From NCBI RefSeq assembly GCF_047511655.1, contig NC_133387.1:42698853-42762852 (forward strand): 64,000 nucleotides of DNA. The letters are read 5' to 3'. The position numbers and the translations under genes are program-made. Numbering within the stretch: the first letter of the stretch is position 1; every line of letters starts with the position of its first letter. The DNA comes from Castor canadensis. Its lineage: Eukaryota; Chordata; Mammalia; Rodentia; Castoridae. Shown here one piece after another: positions 13,801 through 26,225 of the stretch. Under the pieces are notes generated by a model. The model worked only from the letters and a program-made list of their open reading frames with translations, was not told where the DNA came from and searched no databases.

Positions 13801-13895
13801 GGGTTGGCAAAGTTGCTCAAGCTATAAGAGCACCTGCCTAGCAAGCATGAGGTCCTGCATTCAAATTTCAGTGCTGCAAAAAAAAAAAAAAAAGA
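13801..13895 (+). mobile_element. ID-type SINE
   Basis: tRNA-derived SINE with a gagcacctgcctagcaagca block (equivalent to the RNA polymerase III A box region), a cctgcattcaaatttcagtg B-box equivalent, and a 16-17 nt A tail ending near 13893. Confidence 0.85.
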
Positions 13896-16264
13896 CTGCC
13901 TCTAGTTCTAGTGTTCCAAGGATTGACATGTGCGTAATTCATTGTATACTGTGCATCTTTGACTAGGAGGTTAGTAATAGGATGGGAAGGCCAGAGATCC
14001 AATTGTTCCTGGATCTCTATGTTCAAAAAGTTATACTTTACTCTTGAAGAAGTAGGAGAAAAACTCTTCATATGTTTTCAAAGATTGTAGTCTTTTCCCA
14101 GTGAATGAATTTCAGAAGTAGGGAATTTTAAGAACATTTTTCATTGTTTAACATTGCGTATAGAAAAAAAAATCATCTTTGACATGACAGAGAGAAAAGG
14201 TGGAGATACATATATTTTACTTTAAATCAAAAGTAACAAAAAGAGGTAGGAAAGGAATATGAAAAGCTAATTCTCTTTAGAATTAGCATATGATCCCTGG
14301 CTTGATTTGTAGGTAACAATTGGAAAAAGGACAATATTTGCAAATTATGTTTTCCAGTGCTGTGCAATAGATATCTAATCACATAATAACTTGGAATGGA
14401 AGCATAATTTCAAAAGAAAAATATTCATGTGAGAGATTAAAATATCAGAAAGCAAATTTTCAAGAAGGCATATTTCAAGAAAAGCCAACTCTATAGGGAG
14501 ATATCTTAGAAATTTTAAACTGAGTCTTTTCTACCATCTTTATGTTTTTCTTATTTTCCCCTTCTGGCCTAAATGAAGAATGGCAAGGGACTCTTTTGTG
14601 AAAAATATGTCAGGAAAAAGAAGAAGGATGGAAACTCACATAGGAACATCTGTTCTGTAAAGCCACTTGAAAGATAACTGAGTATTAATGTGAAAGAAAA
14701 TGTGCTCAGCATGAAACTAACCCCAAGTAATGTAGTAGCAGGAAGGCTGGGAGAGTGACATAAGGAACTGGCATCCTACTGAGCTTTAACTTCTGAGTGT
14801 CCCAATCCAAGTCATCCCCCAGCTAATAGGAGGGGAAGAGGAGCAGGCATTATCCAGTCAAATTACCCGTGAAGTGACACAGTTGCAATTCAGTCAAGAT
14901 CTAGAGATGCAAAAGCTGAATTAACAGAAATGAGATTACAAATAAAATATCAGGTTCACTTTCAGTAGACACCACACATGTTCAAAAGGTTCACCTTTCA
15001 AAATTACAGGCAGATTTTCTGAATTATTAATAAGCAATTTTGAAAAGCCAGTTTTAAGTTGTGTAAATTAATTTTGTATTTCCATTTTATTTCAATTTCA
15101 CATATTTTAGAGATAATTTAGAAGTGTATTCAGATGCTTTAACTTCCTTAAGATTCTGATAAAGATTGATTTCTATATCTAGCTTAAGAACATCTCTAAA
15201 TTTGCCACTATTTCCAAAACAGTCAGAAAACACTTTCATAATCACTTTTATTTGAGATAGTTTTAAAATATCTTTTGCATATTTTACTGTATCATTTAAG
15301 GAAATGATAAAAAGAGAAAATGATAATTGCTTTTTTAAATAAAAAGATCTTTTAAAACAAAGAAAAATGTCCTTCAAGTTGAAATGTCAGAAACTATTTT
15401 CTGTTCCTGTCATACAAATAAAAGTTCTGAAAGAGAAGATGTGCTTCCCCTTCTCTTGTATTAGAATGATAGTTTCAGGATTACTAACATCAGGCCTACA
15501 CTGGGATGCTATAGTGCTCGTCTCCCTTTCATTAATTGTGTTGTCTGTGTGAATACGCAGGAATTCCTCATGCTAGTTCTATCTTTTTTAAGTGAAGTTT
15601 ACCTTTTAGCATACTTTAAATTATACATACATATTTAGCAAAGCCTATCATAACTGACTTATCTAAGACTAAACATTTTTTTAAATAGTGCTTCTTTTCA
15701 GTCTCTAACATTGTCTTGTAATTATTGCCTCACTGCCTTCTGGAACATTCTGAGAAGCCTTGTGAAATGTCTCGGTACCACTCTGCAAAAGAAAGGAATG
15801 CACACACACACTGCAGTTTCTGTGCCCATGAAAATTAAACATTTTGGCAAACAGTTTCCTTCATCATCCCGCATCCATTTCTCAACAGTGAAATCAAAGT
15901 GGTTGTTGAAAGGCATATTTTACTACCTAAAGAACCCCAATTATTGCCAGACACCAGGCAGGTCTGAGCTCTTATGGAATGAGCTCCATAATGGTGGCAA
16001 AACGTGAGGTAATACAGGAGTGACATTCAAAGCAATCCTCCTGGTATGATCCTGGAAATAATATACACAATGTCTCTCAAAAAGAGAAAAAGAAAAACAA
16101 AGCAAAACAATACTGAAAACAATCGGAGGACAGAGACAGAAGTAGAACACACTTAGAATATATTGGGAATATTTGGTAAAGATTGCAGACCCCCCCAAAA
16201 CTTTATTGAATAAAAACACAAAATTTATTGAATCGATATGAGAGTAAAGGAAATATTTAGATTT
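13896..16264. other. Unique non-coding sequence
   Basis: No repeat family or gene recognised. About 15700-16010 has open frames on both strands and balanced composition; see findings. Confidence 0.45.
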
Positions 16265-16430
16265 TAAGGATCATTTGATAAACTTTTATTAAGTGCTTAG
16301 TACATGTCTAACACCATGGTAGATATTGGAATAGAGTGGTGGTCCACAAAGGGTGATTCATCTGTCCTCCCTCATGAGTCTTCAATCCATTGCAAGATAT
16401 ATATGAAACAAATAATGTATTCCCACTTAC
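16265..16430 (+). repeat. Ancient mammalian interspersed repeat, family not assigned
   Basis: Shares block order with 8765-8965: tttattaagtgcttagtaca, then acaccatggtagatattgga. It is diverged and short. Confidence 0.5.
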
Positions 16431-17109
16431 TTATTTAAAAGTGTAGAAAATGCTAAAAGAGAGAATTTAAGGTACAACTGCAATATTTTAAGCAGGCACC
16501 TCACTGGTTTCAGGCCAGGAAAAATTCTTTGAAAGTTAAGTTTATATAAAGACATAAAAGGAAACAAAAGAAGGAAGCAAAAGAAGGTGCCAATTGAATT
16601 GCATATAGCTGGACTAACTGCATTGTTATTCAGATGCTGTGCAGTTTACTTCTCATAAACTTTTTTAAAAAACCCATTCTTCTTCTCTCCCACTGCTACC
16701 ATTATATTAGTGCTTGGTGAATTGGGTACAGAGAATGAAGTAAATGTGAGGAGATGATGTAGATGATGTTTTAGGGAAATGCCTTTAAAGAACATGAGAG
16801 CCAGTGTAATTCCATGAGAGAGAATAGCCTAAATTAATTATATTTGCAAAGGAATTGCAATTGATATCCTCACCATATTTGCAAAGGAACTGCAATGGAG
16901 ATGCCTTTTAGGGTAACCATCAAGACTGAATTTTCAAAATTGTAGTAATCTTCAGAAAAGAGGAGGATGAGGGTGCAAATACCTATAAATATCTCCCAGT
17001 TAATCGCAGGGCCCAAAAGTGGTCAAAGTCCTGGTTCTGAATGTTTGTTAGAATCATGTTTGTAAACCATTTAGCATAAAAACTGTTTCAATAGCCAAAC
17101 ATATTTAAG

Positions 17110-17310
17110 AGTTAATCTATAGTTAGTATTATTCTAAGTGTTTGTTTGTTCATGAAAAATCATTTATTTCTCATAATAGCTCTAGAACTGCATGATAATA
17201 TGATATTTTGTAGTTGAAGAAATTTGAATTGTAGAACAAATTGAGAATTTTCTCATGGTCACTTGTATACTAAAATGCATAGTCAAAACTAGATCCAAAT
17301 TTTCTGGTTC
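17110..17310 (+). repeat. MIR fragment
   Basis: MIR-like order: tcatttatttctcataatag, a diverged segment corresponding to the gaggaaactg region, then tcatggtcacttgtatacta. It is weakly conserved. A second MIR-like scrap at about 17585-17680 starts ctcagctttagtttcctcat. Confidence 0.5.
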
Positions 17311-17759
17311 AAAAATTCACACAAATTTGAGCTTAGCAAATAGTATTTGTTACTATCTTCCTTCTGTTCATAATCACTATTTTATTTAAAATTGGAAAAT
17401 ATAGAGTTATAAAATTAAAATATATATTAGCAAATCCAAGTCTTTAGATTGAAAAACAACCTAGTTCTTAGAGATTAGGGAATATGTTAAAAAGCAGTCT
17501 GTCTACAAGGAAAGAGACCCACAAAGAAACTTCTCAAGCCATTCAACTCCCTAACTCAAATTCTAACTTTAATCCAGTAATTAAAGTTTTCTCAGCTTTA
17601 GTTTCCTCATCTACAAGATAAGTTTAGTAATATTTATGTTTTATGACATTTAGGGACAATCAATAAGAACCAGGTAGAAGAATTTGACTAGTGTGGCTAA
17701 ACTTGTTAACATTTTTCTATGGAAGATACTTGACCTGTGTCACTAAAATAGATGATTCA

Positions 17760-19198
17760 TAAAAATTACTTCTGTCAATATATCTGGATACACCAATAAT
17801 TACTTACCTGAAGAAGAAATCAAGAAAATAATACTGTTTATAATTTTATTCACCTAAAAATTTAGAAATAAATTTAAAGAGATAAAGGTCATGTACAATA
17901 AAATATGTTCAAAATTAATGAAAGATATTGCAGAAGATACAAATAAATGGAAATGTATCCTATCTTCATGGATTAGGAGAATAGATATTGTCAAAAACTA
18001 ATTTTATTTAAAATGTCCATAATAATGAAAGTACCTTTCTTGGGAACCTCCCCAACTCTGGAGACTCTACTCTCCCAATTTACACTTTTCTATTTCAATA
18101 ATGACTCCGGCATAAAAACACATATACCAATGGAAAAAACAGAGCCTAGATATAAACCCAAGCATAGATAGTCAATGATTTTTGACAAGAACACCAAGAA
18201 AATAGAATATATAATATTTGGTGTTGGGAAAATTAGCTATTAATGTGTGAAGAAAAGCAAGGGCCTTATCTTACACCACACACAAAAGTCATCTCAAAAT
18301 TGATTAAATACCTAAACATAAGACTCCTAAATGAAAACACAGAACCAACACTCCATGAAATTGTTTTTATTAAATATTTTTAATATGACTCTAAAAGTGC
18401 AAGCAAAAAAGCTAAATAAAAAAAGACAAGGCCAACTAGCATGATAAAATTTGAGCACAGAAAGGGAATCAATCAGTCAACAAAACAAAAAAAGCAACCA
18501 ATGAATGGAAGACAATATTTGTGACAATATATATGATAAATGGTTGATATCCTACAGAACTCAATAGCAAAAGAAAATGAATTTGTTAAAAATAGAAAAA
18601 GGAACTAGCATTTTGTAGGTTTTCTTTTTTTTAGTGGGGACTGTAGCATATGCTTTCTTTTGAAATGTCTATTTAAAGAATACAGAAAAAGCAATGGTTG
18701 TATGAAAAGATGCCTAATATCTGTAATTATAAGTAGAATTAAAATCAAAGCAGTACTGAGATATGTCAAAACTATTAGGATGACTCTAATAAAAATGACA
18801 AGTGATATTGAGTATTTATGAAAGTGTGAGGAATGGGGAACCCATGTACAATCTTGGTGGGAACGTAAACTGGTCCCCTGCTATAGAGCACAGTACAAGG
18901 GTTATTAAAAAATTAAAAGTAGACGTACATTGAGATACAGCCATCCCTCATCTGAGAATACAGGTAAAGGAAAGGAGATCAACAACTCATGTCTGCCACC
19001 CAGGTTCATTGACACAACACCCACCACAGTCAAGAAATGGGAATAACCTACCTGTCTGTCAATGGATAAAGAATTTGTGGGGAAAAATATCTTGCCATTT
19101 GCAAGGGTGAACTTTAAGGACATTAAGCTAAGTACAGTAAGTCAGACACAGAAAGAATGATATCATATGATTTCACTTTCTAAAAATAGTAAAATATG
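17760..19198 (+). mobile_element. Ancient L1 ORF2 3' part, upstream half (interrupted)
   Basis: A diverged plus-strand L1 ORF2 C-terminal region, recognisable from atcctatcttcatggattag near 17957, gtcaatgatttttgacaaga near 18171 and caatcttggtgggaacgtaa near 18850. It runs into the 3' UTR at gatatcatatgatttcactt (19159). The sequence resumes after the younger L1 at 26764, so the two pieces are one old element split by the later insertion. Confidence 0.75.
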
Positions 19199-19491
19199 GC
19201 ACAGAATCTCCACTTCACGTTAAACAGAGAAACCAGGAGGGCCCCTGGGCCAGCCGCCAGTCACCCACGTCCAGACAGCTTGGGAAGACGTGGACAAGGT
19301 GAGCTTAGCGGTATGCGATACTCCCACAGACAACCCTGGGCCAGAACAACATAGCCCACTGGACAGACCAACCTCCACCTGGGGAAAAAAGAGAAACTGA
19401 GTAATAAACATTAAGAACAATAAAGACATGTTGCAAAGAGGGTGGGGCGCACTGAGTGCTGAAGAGCAGGGGAGGGGAATCCTTCCCAGAA

Positions 19492-19781
19492 CTGTAAATA
19501 AACAAGCTGGGGGGACTGGCTGGAGAGGCTCTGGCGGGAGTGGGGGCACGTGCCCAGCAACCAGGAGTGGGAAAGTTTGTGAGAGTGGGGGAGGGAGGAA
19601 AACTCCACAGGAGTGGGGGAAGACCCACCAACCACATGAGCTATAAACAAACACGGCTGCTGACAGGAGCAGCAGCACTGCCCAGCAATGAGGAGCGGGA
19701 AAGCTTGTAAAAGCGGCAGTGGGAGGAAAACTCCACAGGAGAGGGGAGAAGACCCACTTCCCACGTGAACTGTAAATAAAC
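19492..19781 (+). repeat. Tandem promoter-like units in the L1 5' UTR
   Basis: Two adjacent units start cccagcaa at about 19553 and 19681 and share gggaaag-ttgt, then aggaaaactccacaggag, then agacccac and a tgarctrtaaayaaac end. The ctrtaaayaaac block recurs at 19492, 19641 and 19770 (spacings 149 and 129 bp). A degenerate further unit follows at about 19816-19890 (ggggaaagcttgtag). So there are two good units and partial ones on either side. Confidence 0.8.
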
Positions 19782-20039
19782 GTGCAGGCCTGAGAAAGCG
19801 GGTGCAGTGTCACCTCCCCCAGTGTGCTTGGAAAGGGGAAAGCTTGTAGCAGAGGCTCACGCATAGGAGAACTCTGAGTAAACAAAGCCTGCGGGCCAGG
19901 GGAGTGCTAAGCTCACCCCAGAGATTTGCATAAATAACACCTCCAGCAACAGCAGGCTGATAGCAGCGGGCAGGCAAACCACAGCCTCAGTTAGCCATTC
20001 ACAGACCTGTCTCCAGACTCTTTATTTTCTGTCTCCCTA

Positions 20040-20295
20040 CCTTTGATGAGACAACAACTGAACTACACCTGCATGCTGAAAAAGTTACTGAAACTGTATC
20101 ACATTTGAACTTGGAACACTTTGTGGGTTTTTTTTTTTTTGGTGTGTTGTTTTGTTCTATTTTATGCATCCCCTTTGATGAGACAACTACAGAGCAACAC
20201 CTGAGGCACCATCTCCAGGATGGGAGGCTGAGATGGACACATAAATTATTAAGACTGAAACTTCATTGCATTTGAACTTGGAGGGTTTTTTTTTA
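20040..20295 (+). repeat. Second tandem duplication in the L1 5' UTR
   Basis: Two copies about 132 bp apart each start cctttgatgagacaac (near 20040 and 20172) and end in a block with catttgaacttgga followed by a T tract (near 20103-20140 and 20268-20295). They differ by indels in the middle. Confidence 0.75.
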
Positions 20296-20655
20296 TTATT
20301 TTCTATTTTTCATTTTGTTTTATTTTATTTATATATAGATATTTCTTTTACTTACTTATTTTTATTTTTAGTCTTATCTTTATTCTTTATATTTTTTATT
20401 TTCAATCCTCTCTCTGTCTCTCTAATGCCTGTTCAGCTTACTGTTGATTAGTACACTAATGCTCCCTGTTTATATCTGTGAAACTTTTTTGTTTGATTCT
20501 TTGTTTTGTTTTTTCCTACTTGTCTGTTTATTTGTTTTTCCCTTTTTCTTTAACTTCTTTGCTTTCCATCTCCTCTCACCCTTCCATTCTAAATTTTACC
20601 ATTGTTATTATTACAAGATAGAAATTACTTAATTGCACACAGTACAGGGACAGTA

Positions 20656-21961
20656 ATGACACCAAGGGCAATGACGGGAAGACAGAAAAAGCAGGAAAAC
20701 CAGTTTTCCCACAGCAAAAAGTTAGTACAGAAACCAGAGGGAAATGAAGAAAACAGATACTCAGATCCAGACTCCAAAAAAATGAAGATAAATTATGCCA
20801 AGGGACCCAATGAAGCCCACAAGAATAATTGAAAACAAGACATACTACAGGTACTCAATGAGAATTTTATAGAGATGACACTGGATATGGTCAACCAAAA
20901 TGTACAGGAGACACTCAAGAAATTCCAAGACAACAAAAAGAGAGAATTTGAAAAAGCAAAAGAAGAAATAAAGGAAACCATAGAAGCACTGAATAAACAC
21001 CAAAGTGAAAAAGAGAAAACAATTAAAAAAGAGATAAATGAACTCAGGACAAAAAGACAACATTAAAGAGGAAACCACCCAGGATATGGAAAACCTCAGA
21101 AAAAAGAATGAAACAGAACGGCAAAACAAAACAGAAGGCCAATCCAGCACAATAGAACAAACAGAAGACAGAATCTCAGAACTTGAAGATGAAATGGTAA
21201 TTAAAGGAAAAACTGAAAAACTATTAATTAAACAACTCAAGACTTGTGAAAAGAAAATGCAAGAACTCACCGACTCCATCAAAAGACCAAACTTAAGAAT
21301 CATGGGCATTGAAGAAGGAGAAGAGGTGCAAGCAAAGGGAATGTGTAGTATATTCAACAAAATAATAGCAGAAAATTTCCCAAATCTAGAGAAAGATAGT
21401 CCCATAGAGATGCAAGAGGCCTCCAGGACAGCAAACAGAACTGATCAAAATAGAACTACCCCACGACATATAATCATTAAAACAACAAATTCAGAAACTA
21501 GGGAAAGAATATTGAAGGTTGTAAGAGAGAAAAAACAAATAACATACAAAGGTAAACCCATCAAAATCAAAGCAGACTTCTCAACAGAAACATTAAAAGC
21601 AAGAAGAGCTTGGGGAGAGATCTTCTGGGCACTGAATGAAAATAACTTCAACCCCAGGATACTCTATCCAGCAAAACTATCATTCAGAATAGATGGAGCA
21701 ATAAAAGTCTTCCATGATAAGCAGAAACTAAAACAATATGTGACCACAAAGCCACCACTACAAAAGATTCTACAAGAGATTCTGCACACAGAAAGTGAAA
21801 TCAACTTAATCATGAAAAGACAGGCACCACCAAACCACAGGAAAAGAAAAAGCAAGACAATAGAGAGCAACCTCAACTTAGGTACACACAATCAAACCTT
21901 CAAACAACTAAGACAACTAAATGACAGGAATCACCACATACCTATCAGTACTAACACTTAA
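20656..21961 (+). pseudogene. L1 ORF1 (RNA-binding protein), disrupted
   Basis: ORF1p of LINE-1 is a trimeric RNA chaperone that coats L1 RNA. The start is probably the ATG at 20656 or 20671, where the reading becomes lysine/glutamine-rich. That frame stops at 20830-20832 and 20860-20862, reopens at 20875 with a charged coiled-coil stretch, and stops at 21064-21066. The downstream frame (21038-21961) carries the rest of the coiled coil, the RNA-recognition-like domain (KRPNLRIMGIEEGEE near 21285, TPRHIIIK near 21460) and the C-terminal domain (YPAKLSFRIDG near 21664). At least two stops and one frameshift make it non-functional. Its 3' end overlaps the ORF2 start by 41 nt. Confidence 0.85.
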
Positions 21962-24900
21962 TGTTAATGGCCTTAATTCACCCATCAAAAGGCACTGCTT
22001 GATGAAATGGATTAAAAAGGAAGATCCAACAATTTGTTGCTTACAGGAGACCCATCTCACTGATAGAAATAAGTATAGGCTTAGGATGAAAGGCTGGAAG
22101 AATATTTACCAAGACAATGGCCCCCAAAAATGGGCAGGAGTAGCAATATTTATCTCTGACAAAGTAGACTTCAAACCTACATTGATCAAACAAGATAAAG
22201 AAGGGCATTCCATACTAATAAAAGGGGAAATAGACCAAAAGGAAATAATAATCATCAACCTGCATGCCCCCAATGTCAATGCACCCAATTTCATCAAACA
22301 TATCCTGAAAGACCTAAAAACATATATTAACTCCAATACAGTGATTGTGGGAGACTTTAACACCCCATTATCATCAATAGATAGGTCATCCAAACAAAAA
22401 ATCAATAAAGAAATCCAAGATCTAAAATATACAATAGATCAAATGGACCTACTTGATGTCTACAGAACATTTCATCCAACTTCTACACAATATACATTCT
22501 TCTCAGCAGCCCATGGAACCTTCTCCAAAATAGATCATATCCTAGGGCACAAAGCAAGCCTCAGCAAATATAAAAAAATAAAAATTATACCATGCATACT
22601 ATCTGATCACAATGCACTAAAACTATAACTCAACAACAAAAGTAAAGACAAAAAACATGCAAACAGCTGGAAGCTAAATAACTCATTACTTAATGAACAA
22701 TGGATCATTGATGAAATAAAAGAGGAAATTAAAAAGTTCCTGTAAGTCAATGAAAATGAAAACACAACCTACTGGAACCTATGGGACACAGCTAAGGCAG
22801 TCCTGAAGGAAAGTTTATAGCCATGAGTGCATATATTAAAAAGACTGAAAGATCCCAAATCAATGACTTAATGATACATCTCAAACTCCTAGAAAAACAA
22901 GACCAAGCAAATCCCAATGCAAATAGGAGAGAAATAATAAAATAAGAGCTGAAATCAATGAAATAGAAATCAAAAAAAAATACAAGAAAACTAATGAAAC
23001 AAAAAGTTGGTTTTTTGAAAAAATAAATGAGATTGACAGACCCCTGGCAAACCTGACTAAAATGAAGAGAGAAAAAACCCAAATTAGTAGAATCAGGAAT
23101 GAGAAAGGGGATATAACAACAAACACCATGGAAGTCCAGGAAATCATCAGAGACTACTTTGAGAACCTATATTCAAATAAATTTGAAAATCTTAAAGAAA
23201 TGGACAGATTTCTAGATACATATGATCATCTAAAACTGAACCAAGAGGAAATTAATCACCTGAATAGATTTATAACACAAAATGAAATTGAAGCAGCAAT
23301 CAAGAGGCCAATAAGAAAAGGGGACCAGGAACTAGAGAAAAGGTGAGATCAAAAAGAATTAACCTAGAAGCTAACACACATGCACAGGAAATTAATGTGA
23401 ATCAACTCCCTGTATAGCTATCCTTATCTCAACCAGCAAAACCCCTTTTTCCTTCCTATTATTGCTTATACTCTCTCTACAACAAAATTAGAAATAAGGG
23501 CAAAATAGTTTCTGCTGGGTATTGAGGGGGTGGGGGGGAGAGGGAGGGGGCGGAGTGGGTGGTAAGGGAGGGGGTGGGGGCAGGGGGGAGAATTGACCCA
23601 AGCCTTGTATGCACATACGAATAATAATAAAAAAAAATAAAACTATGAACAAGCCAAAAAAAATAAAATAAAAGTCTCCCCAAAAAAGAAAAGTCCAGGG
23701 CCTGATGGATTCTCTGCTGAATTCTATCAGACCTTTAAAGAAGAACTGATACCAACCCTCCTTAAACTGTTCCACGAAATAGAAAGGGAAGGAAAACTGC
23801 CTAACACATTTTATGAAGCCAGTATTCCACTTATCCCAAAACCAGGCAAAGTCACCTCCAAAAAAGGAGAACTATAGGCCAATCTCCTTAATGAACATTG
23901 ATGCAAAAATCCTCAACAAAATAATGGCAAACCGAATTCAACAACACATCAAAAAGATTATTCACCACCACCAAGTCGGCTTCATCCCAGGGATGCAGGG
24001 GTGGTTCAACATACGAAAATCAATAAATGTAATAAACCACATTAACAGAAGCAAAGACAAAAAACACTTGATCATCTCAATAGATGCAGAAAAAGCCTTT
24101 GATAAGATCCAACATCATTTCATGATAAAAGCTCTAAGGAAACTAGGAATAGAAGGAAAGTACCTCAACATTATAAAAGCTATATATGGCAAACCTACAG
24201 CCAGCATTATACTTAACGGAGAAAAATTGAAACCATTCCCTCTAAAATCAGGAACAAGACAAGGATGCCCACTATCTCCACTCCTATTCAACATAGTACT
24301 GGAATTCCTAGCCAGAGCAATTAGGCAAGAAGAAGGAATAAAAGGAATACAAATAGGTAAAGAAACTGTCAAAATATCCCTATTTGCAGAAGACGTGATC
24401 CTATACCTGAAAGACCCAAAAAACTCTACTTAGAAGCTTCTAGACATCATCAATAGCTATAGCAAGGTAGCAGGATATAAAATGAACATAGAAAAATCAT
24501 TAGCATTTCTATACACTAATATATATATTAATAATGAGCAAACTGAAAAAGAATGTATGAAAACAATTCCATTTACAATAGCCTCAAAAAAAATCAAATA
24601 CCTAGGTGCAAACCTAACAAAAGATGTGAATGACCTCTACAAGGAGAACTATAAACTTCTGAAGAAAGATTGAGGAAGACTATAGAAAGTGGAGAGATCT
24701 CCCATGCTCATGGATTGGTAGAATCAACATAGTAAAAATGTCTATACTCCCAAAAGTAATTCACTTGTTTAATGCAATTCCCATAAATATTCCAATGACA
24801 TTCATTAAAGAGATAGAAAAGTCTACCATTAAATTTATATGGAAACACAAGAGGCCACGAATAGCCAAGACAATACTCAGTCAAAAGAATAATGCTGGAG

Positions 24901-26225
24901 GTATCCTGATACCTGACTTCAAACTATATTACAAAGCAACAATGATAAAAACAGCATGGTACTGGCACAAAAACAGACATGAAGACCAGTGGAACAGAAT
25001 AGAGGACCCAGATATGAAGCCAAACAACTATAACCAACTTGTCTTTGACAAAAGAGCTAAAAATATACAATGGAGAAATAGCAGCCTCTTCAACGAAAAC
25101 TGCTGGGAAAACTGGTTAGCAGTCTGCAAAAAACTGAAACTAGATCCATGTATATCACCCTATACCAATATTAACTCAAAATGGATCAAGGATCTTAATA
25201 TCAGACCACAAACTCCAATGTTGATACAGGAAAGAATAGGAAATACTCTGGAGTTAGTAGGTATATGTAAGAACTTTCTCAACGAAACCCCAGCAGCACA
25301 GCAACTAAGAGATAGCATAGATACATGGGACCTCATAAAACTAAAAAGCTTCTGTTCATCAAAAGAAATGGTCTCTAAAGTGAAGAGAACACCCACAGAG
25401 TGGGAGAAAATATTTTCCAGCTACATATAAGACAAAAGACTGATAACCAGAATATATAGGGAACTTACAATACTAAATTCTCCCAAAACTAATGAACCAA
25501 TAAAGAAATGGGCAAGTGAACTAAACAACTTTCTCAAAAGAAGAAATTCAAATGGCCAGAAAACACATGAAAAAATGCTCACCATCTCTAGCAATAAAGG
25601 AAATGCAAATTAAAAGCACACTAAGAGTCCACCTCACCCGTTAGAATAGCCATCATCAGCAACACCACCAACAACAGGTGTTGGCGAGGATGCGGGGAAA
25701 AAGGAACCCTCTTACACTGTTGGTGGGAATGTAGACTAGTACAACCACTCTGGAAAAACATTTGGAGGCTACTTAAAAAGCTGAACATTGATCTACCATT
25801 TGATCCAGCAATACCACTCTTGGGGATATAACCAAAAGATTGTGACACAGGTTACTCCAGAGGCACCTGCACACCCATGTTTATTGCGGCACTATTCACA
25901 ATAGCCAAGTTATGGAAACAGCCAAGATGCCCCACCACTGATGAATGAATTAAGAAAATGTGGTATCTATACACAATGGAATTTTATGCAGCCATGAAGA
26001 AGAATGAAATGTTATCATTCGCTGGTAAAGGGATGGAATTGGAGAACATCACTCTGAGTGAGGTTAGCCTGGCCCAAAAGACCAAAAATCGTATGTTCTC
26101 CCTCAAATGTGGACATTAGATCAAGGGCAAACACAACAATGGGATTGGACTTTGAGCACATGATAAAAGTGAGAGCATACAAGGGAGGGGTGAGGATAGG
26201 TAAGACACCTAAATAATTAGCTAGC
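21921..26225 (+). pseudogene. L1 ORF2 (endonuclease / reverse transcriptase), disrupted
   Basis: ORF2p nicks target DNA and reverse-transcribes L1 RNA in place. The endonuclease domain is intact for 235 codons (21921-22628): LNVNGLNS, QETHL, VGDFNTPL and SDHNALKL are all present, then a stop ends the frame. Frameshifted fragments follow to 23305, then a nested insertion to about 23670. RT motifs resume: [12 protein letters not shown] near 23699, YRPISLMN near 23872, [10 protein letters not shown] near 24082 and [13 protein letters not shown] near 24250. The catalytic FADD box reads FAED, with GAA at 24389-24391. A stop follows at 24431-24433, and the C-terminal region is open from 24738 to 25430, then broken. 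The protein cannot be made intact. Confidence 0.9.
23306..23670 (+). mobile_element. L1 3'-UTR fragment nested inside ORF2
   Basis: Starts ggccaataagaaaagg and runs, at roughly 90% identity by eye, like 26279-26613. It includes the G-rich tract (23524-23590) and the terminal ttgtatgcacatacgaataa, followed by an A-rich tail. ORF2 coding resumes right after it (aagtctcccc, then [10 protein letters not shown]). It is a 5'-truncated L1 copy, or an independent short element sharing the L1 3' end. No clean target-site duplication could be fixed. Confidence 0.8.

Larger units (their letters stand above)
19199..20655 (+). promoter_or_regulatory. L1 5' UTR, presumed internal promoter region
   Basis: About 1.46 kb upstream of ORF1. 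The first 750 bp are GC-rich for this window and hold tandem 129-bp-type units. The remainder has two repeat units that each end in a T tract, then a T/CT-rich stretch (20280-20620). L1 5' UTRs carry an internal RNA polymerase II promoter and, in mice, promoter monomers. By analogy this region is the promoter; no core motif is asserted. Confidence 0.6.

Noticed and set aside
19220..19885. A 221-codon minus-strand open frame and its neighbours
   Set aside because: It lies antisense to the GC-rich tandem units of the L1 5' UTR; its repetitive, proline/serine/leucine-rich composition follows from those units.
20845..21405. A 186-codon minus-strand open frame
   Set aside because: It is the exact antisense of L1 ORF1 coding sequence, whose A-rich codons leave the other strand open.
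23477..23775. Proline-rich minus-strand open frames
   Set aside because: They are antisense to the G-rich L1 3'-UTR tract; the PPPP runs simply reflect GGGG runs.
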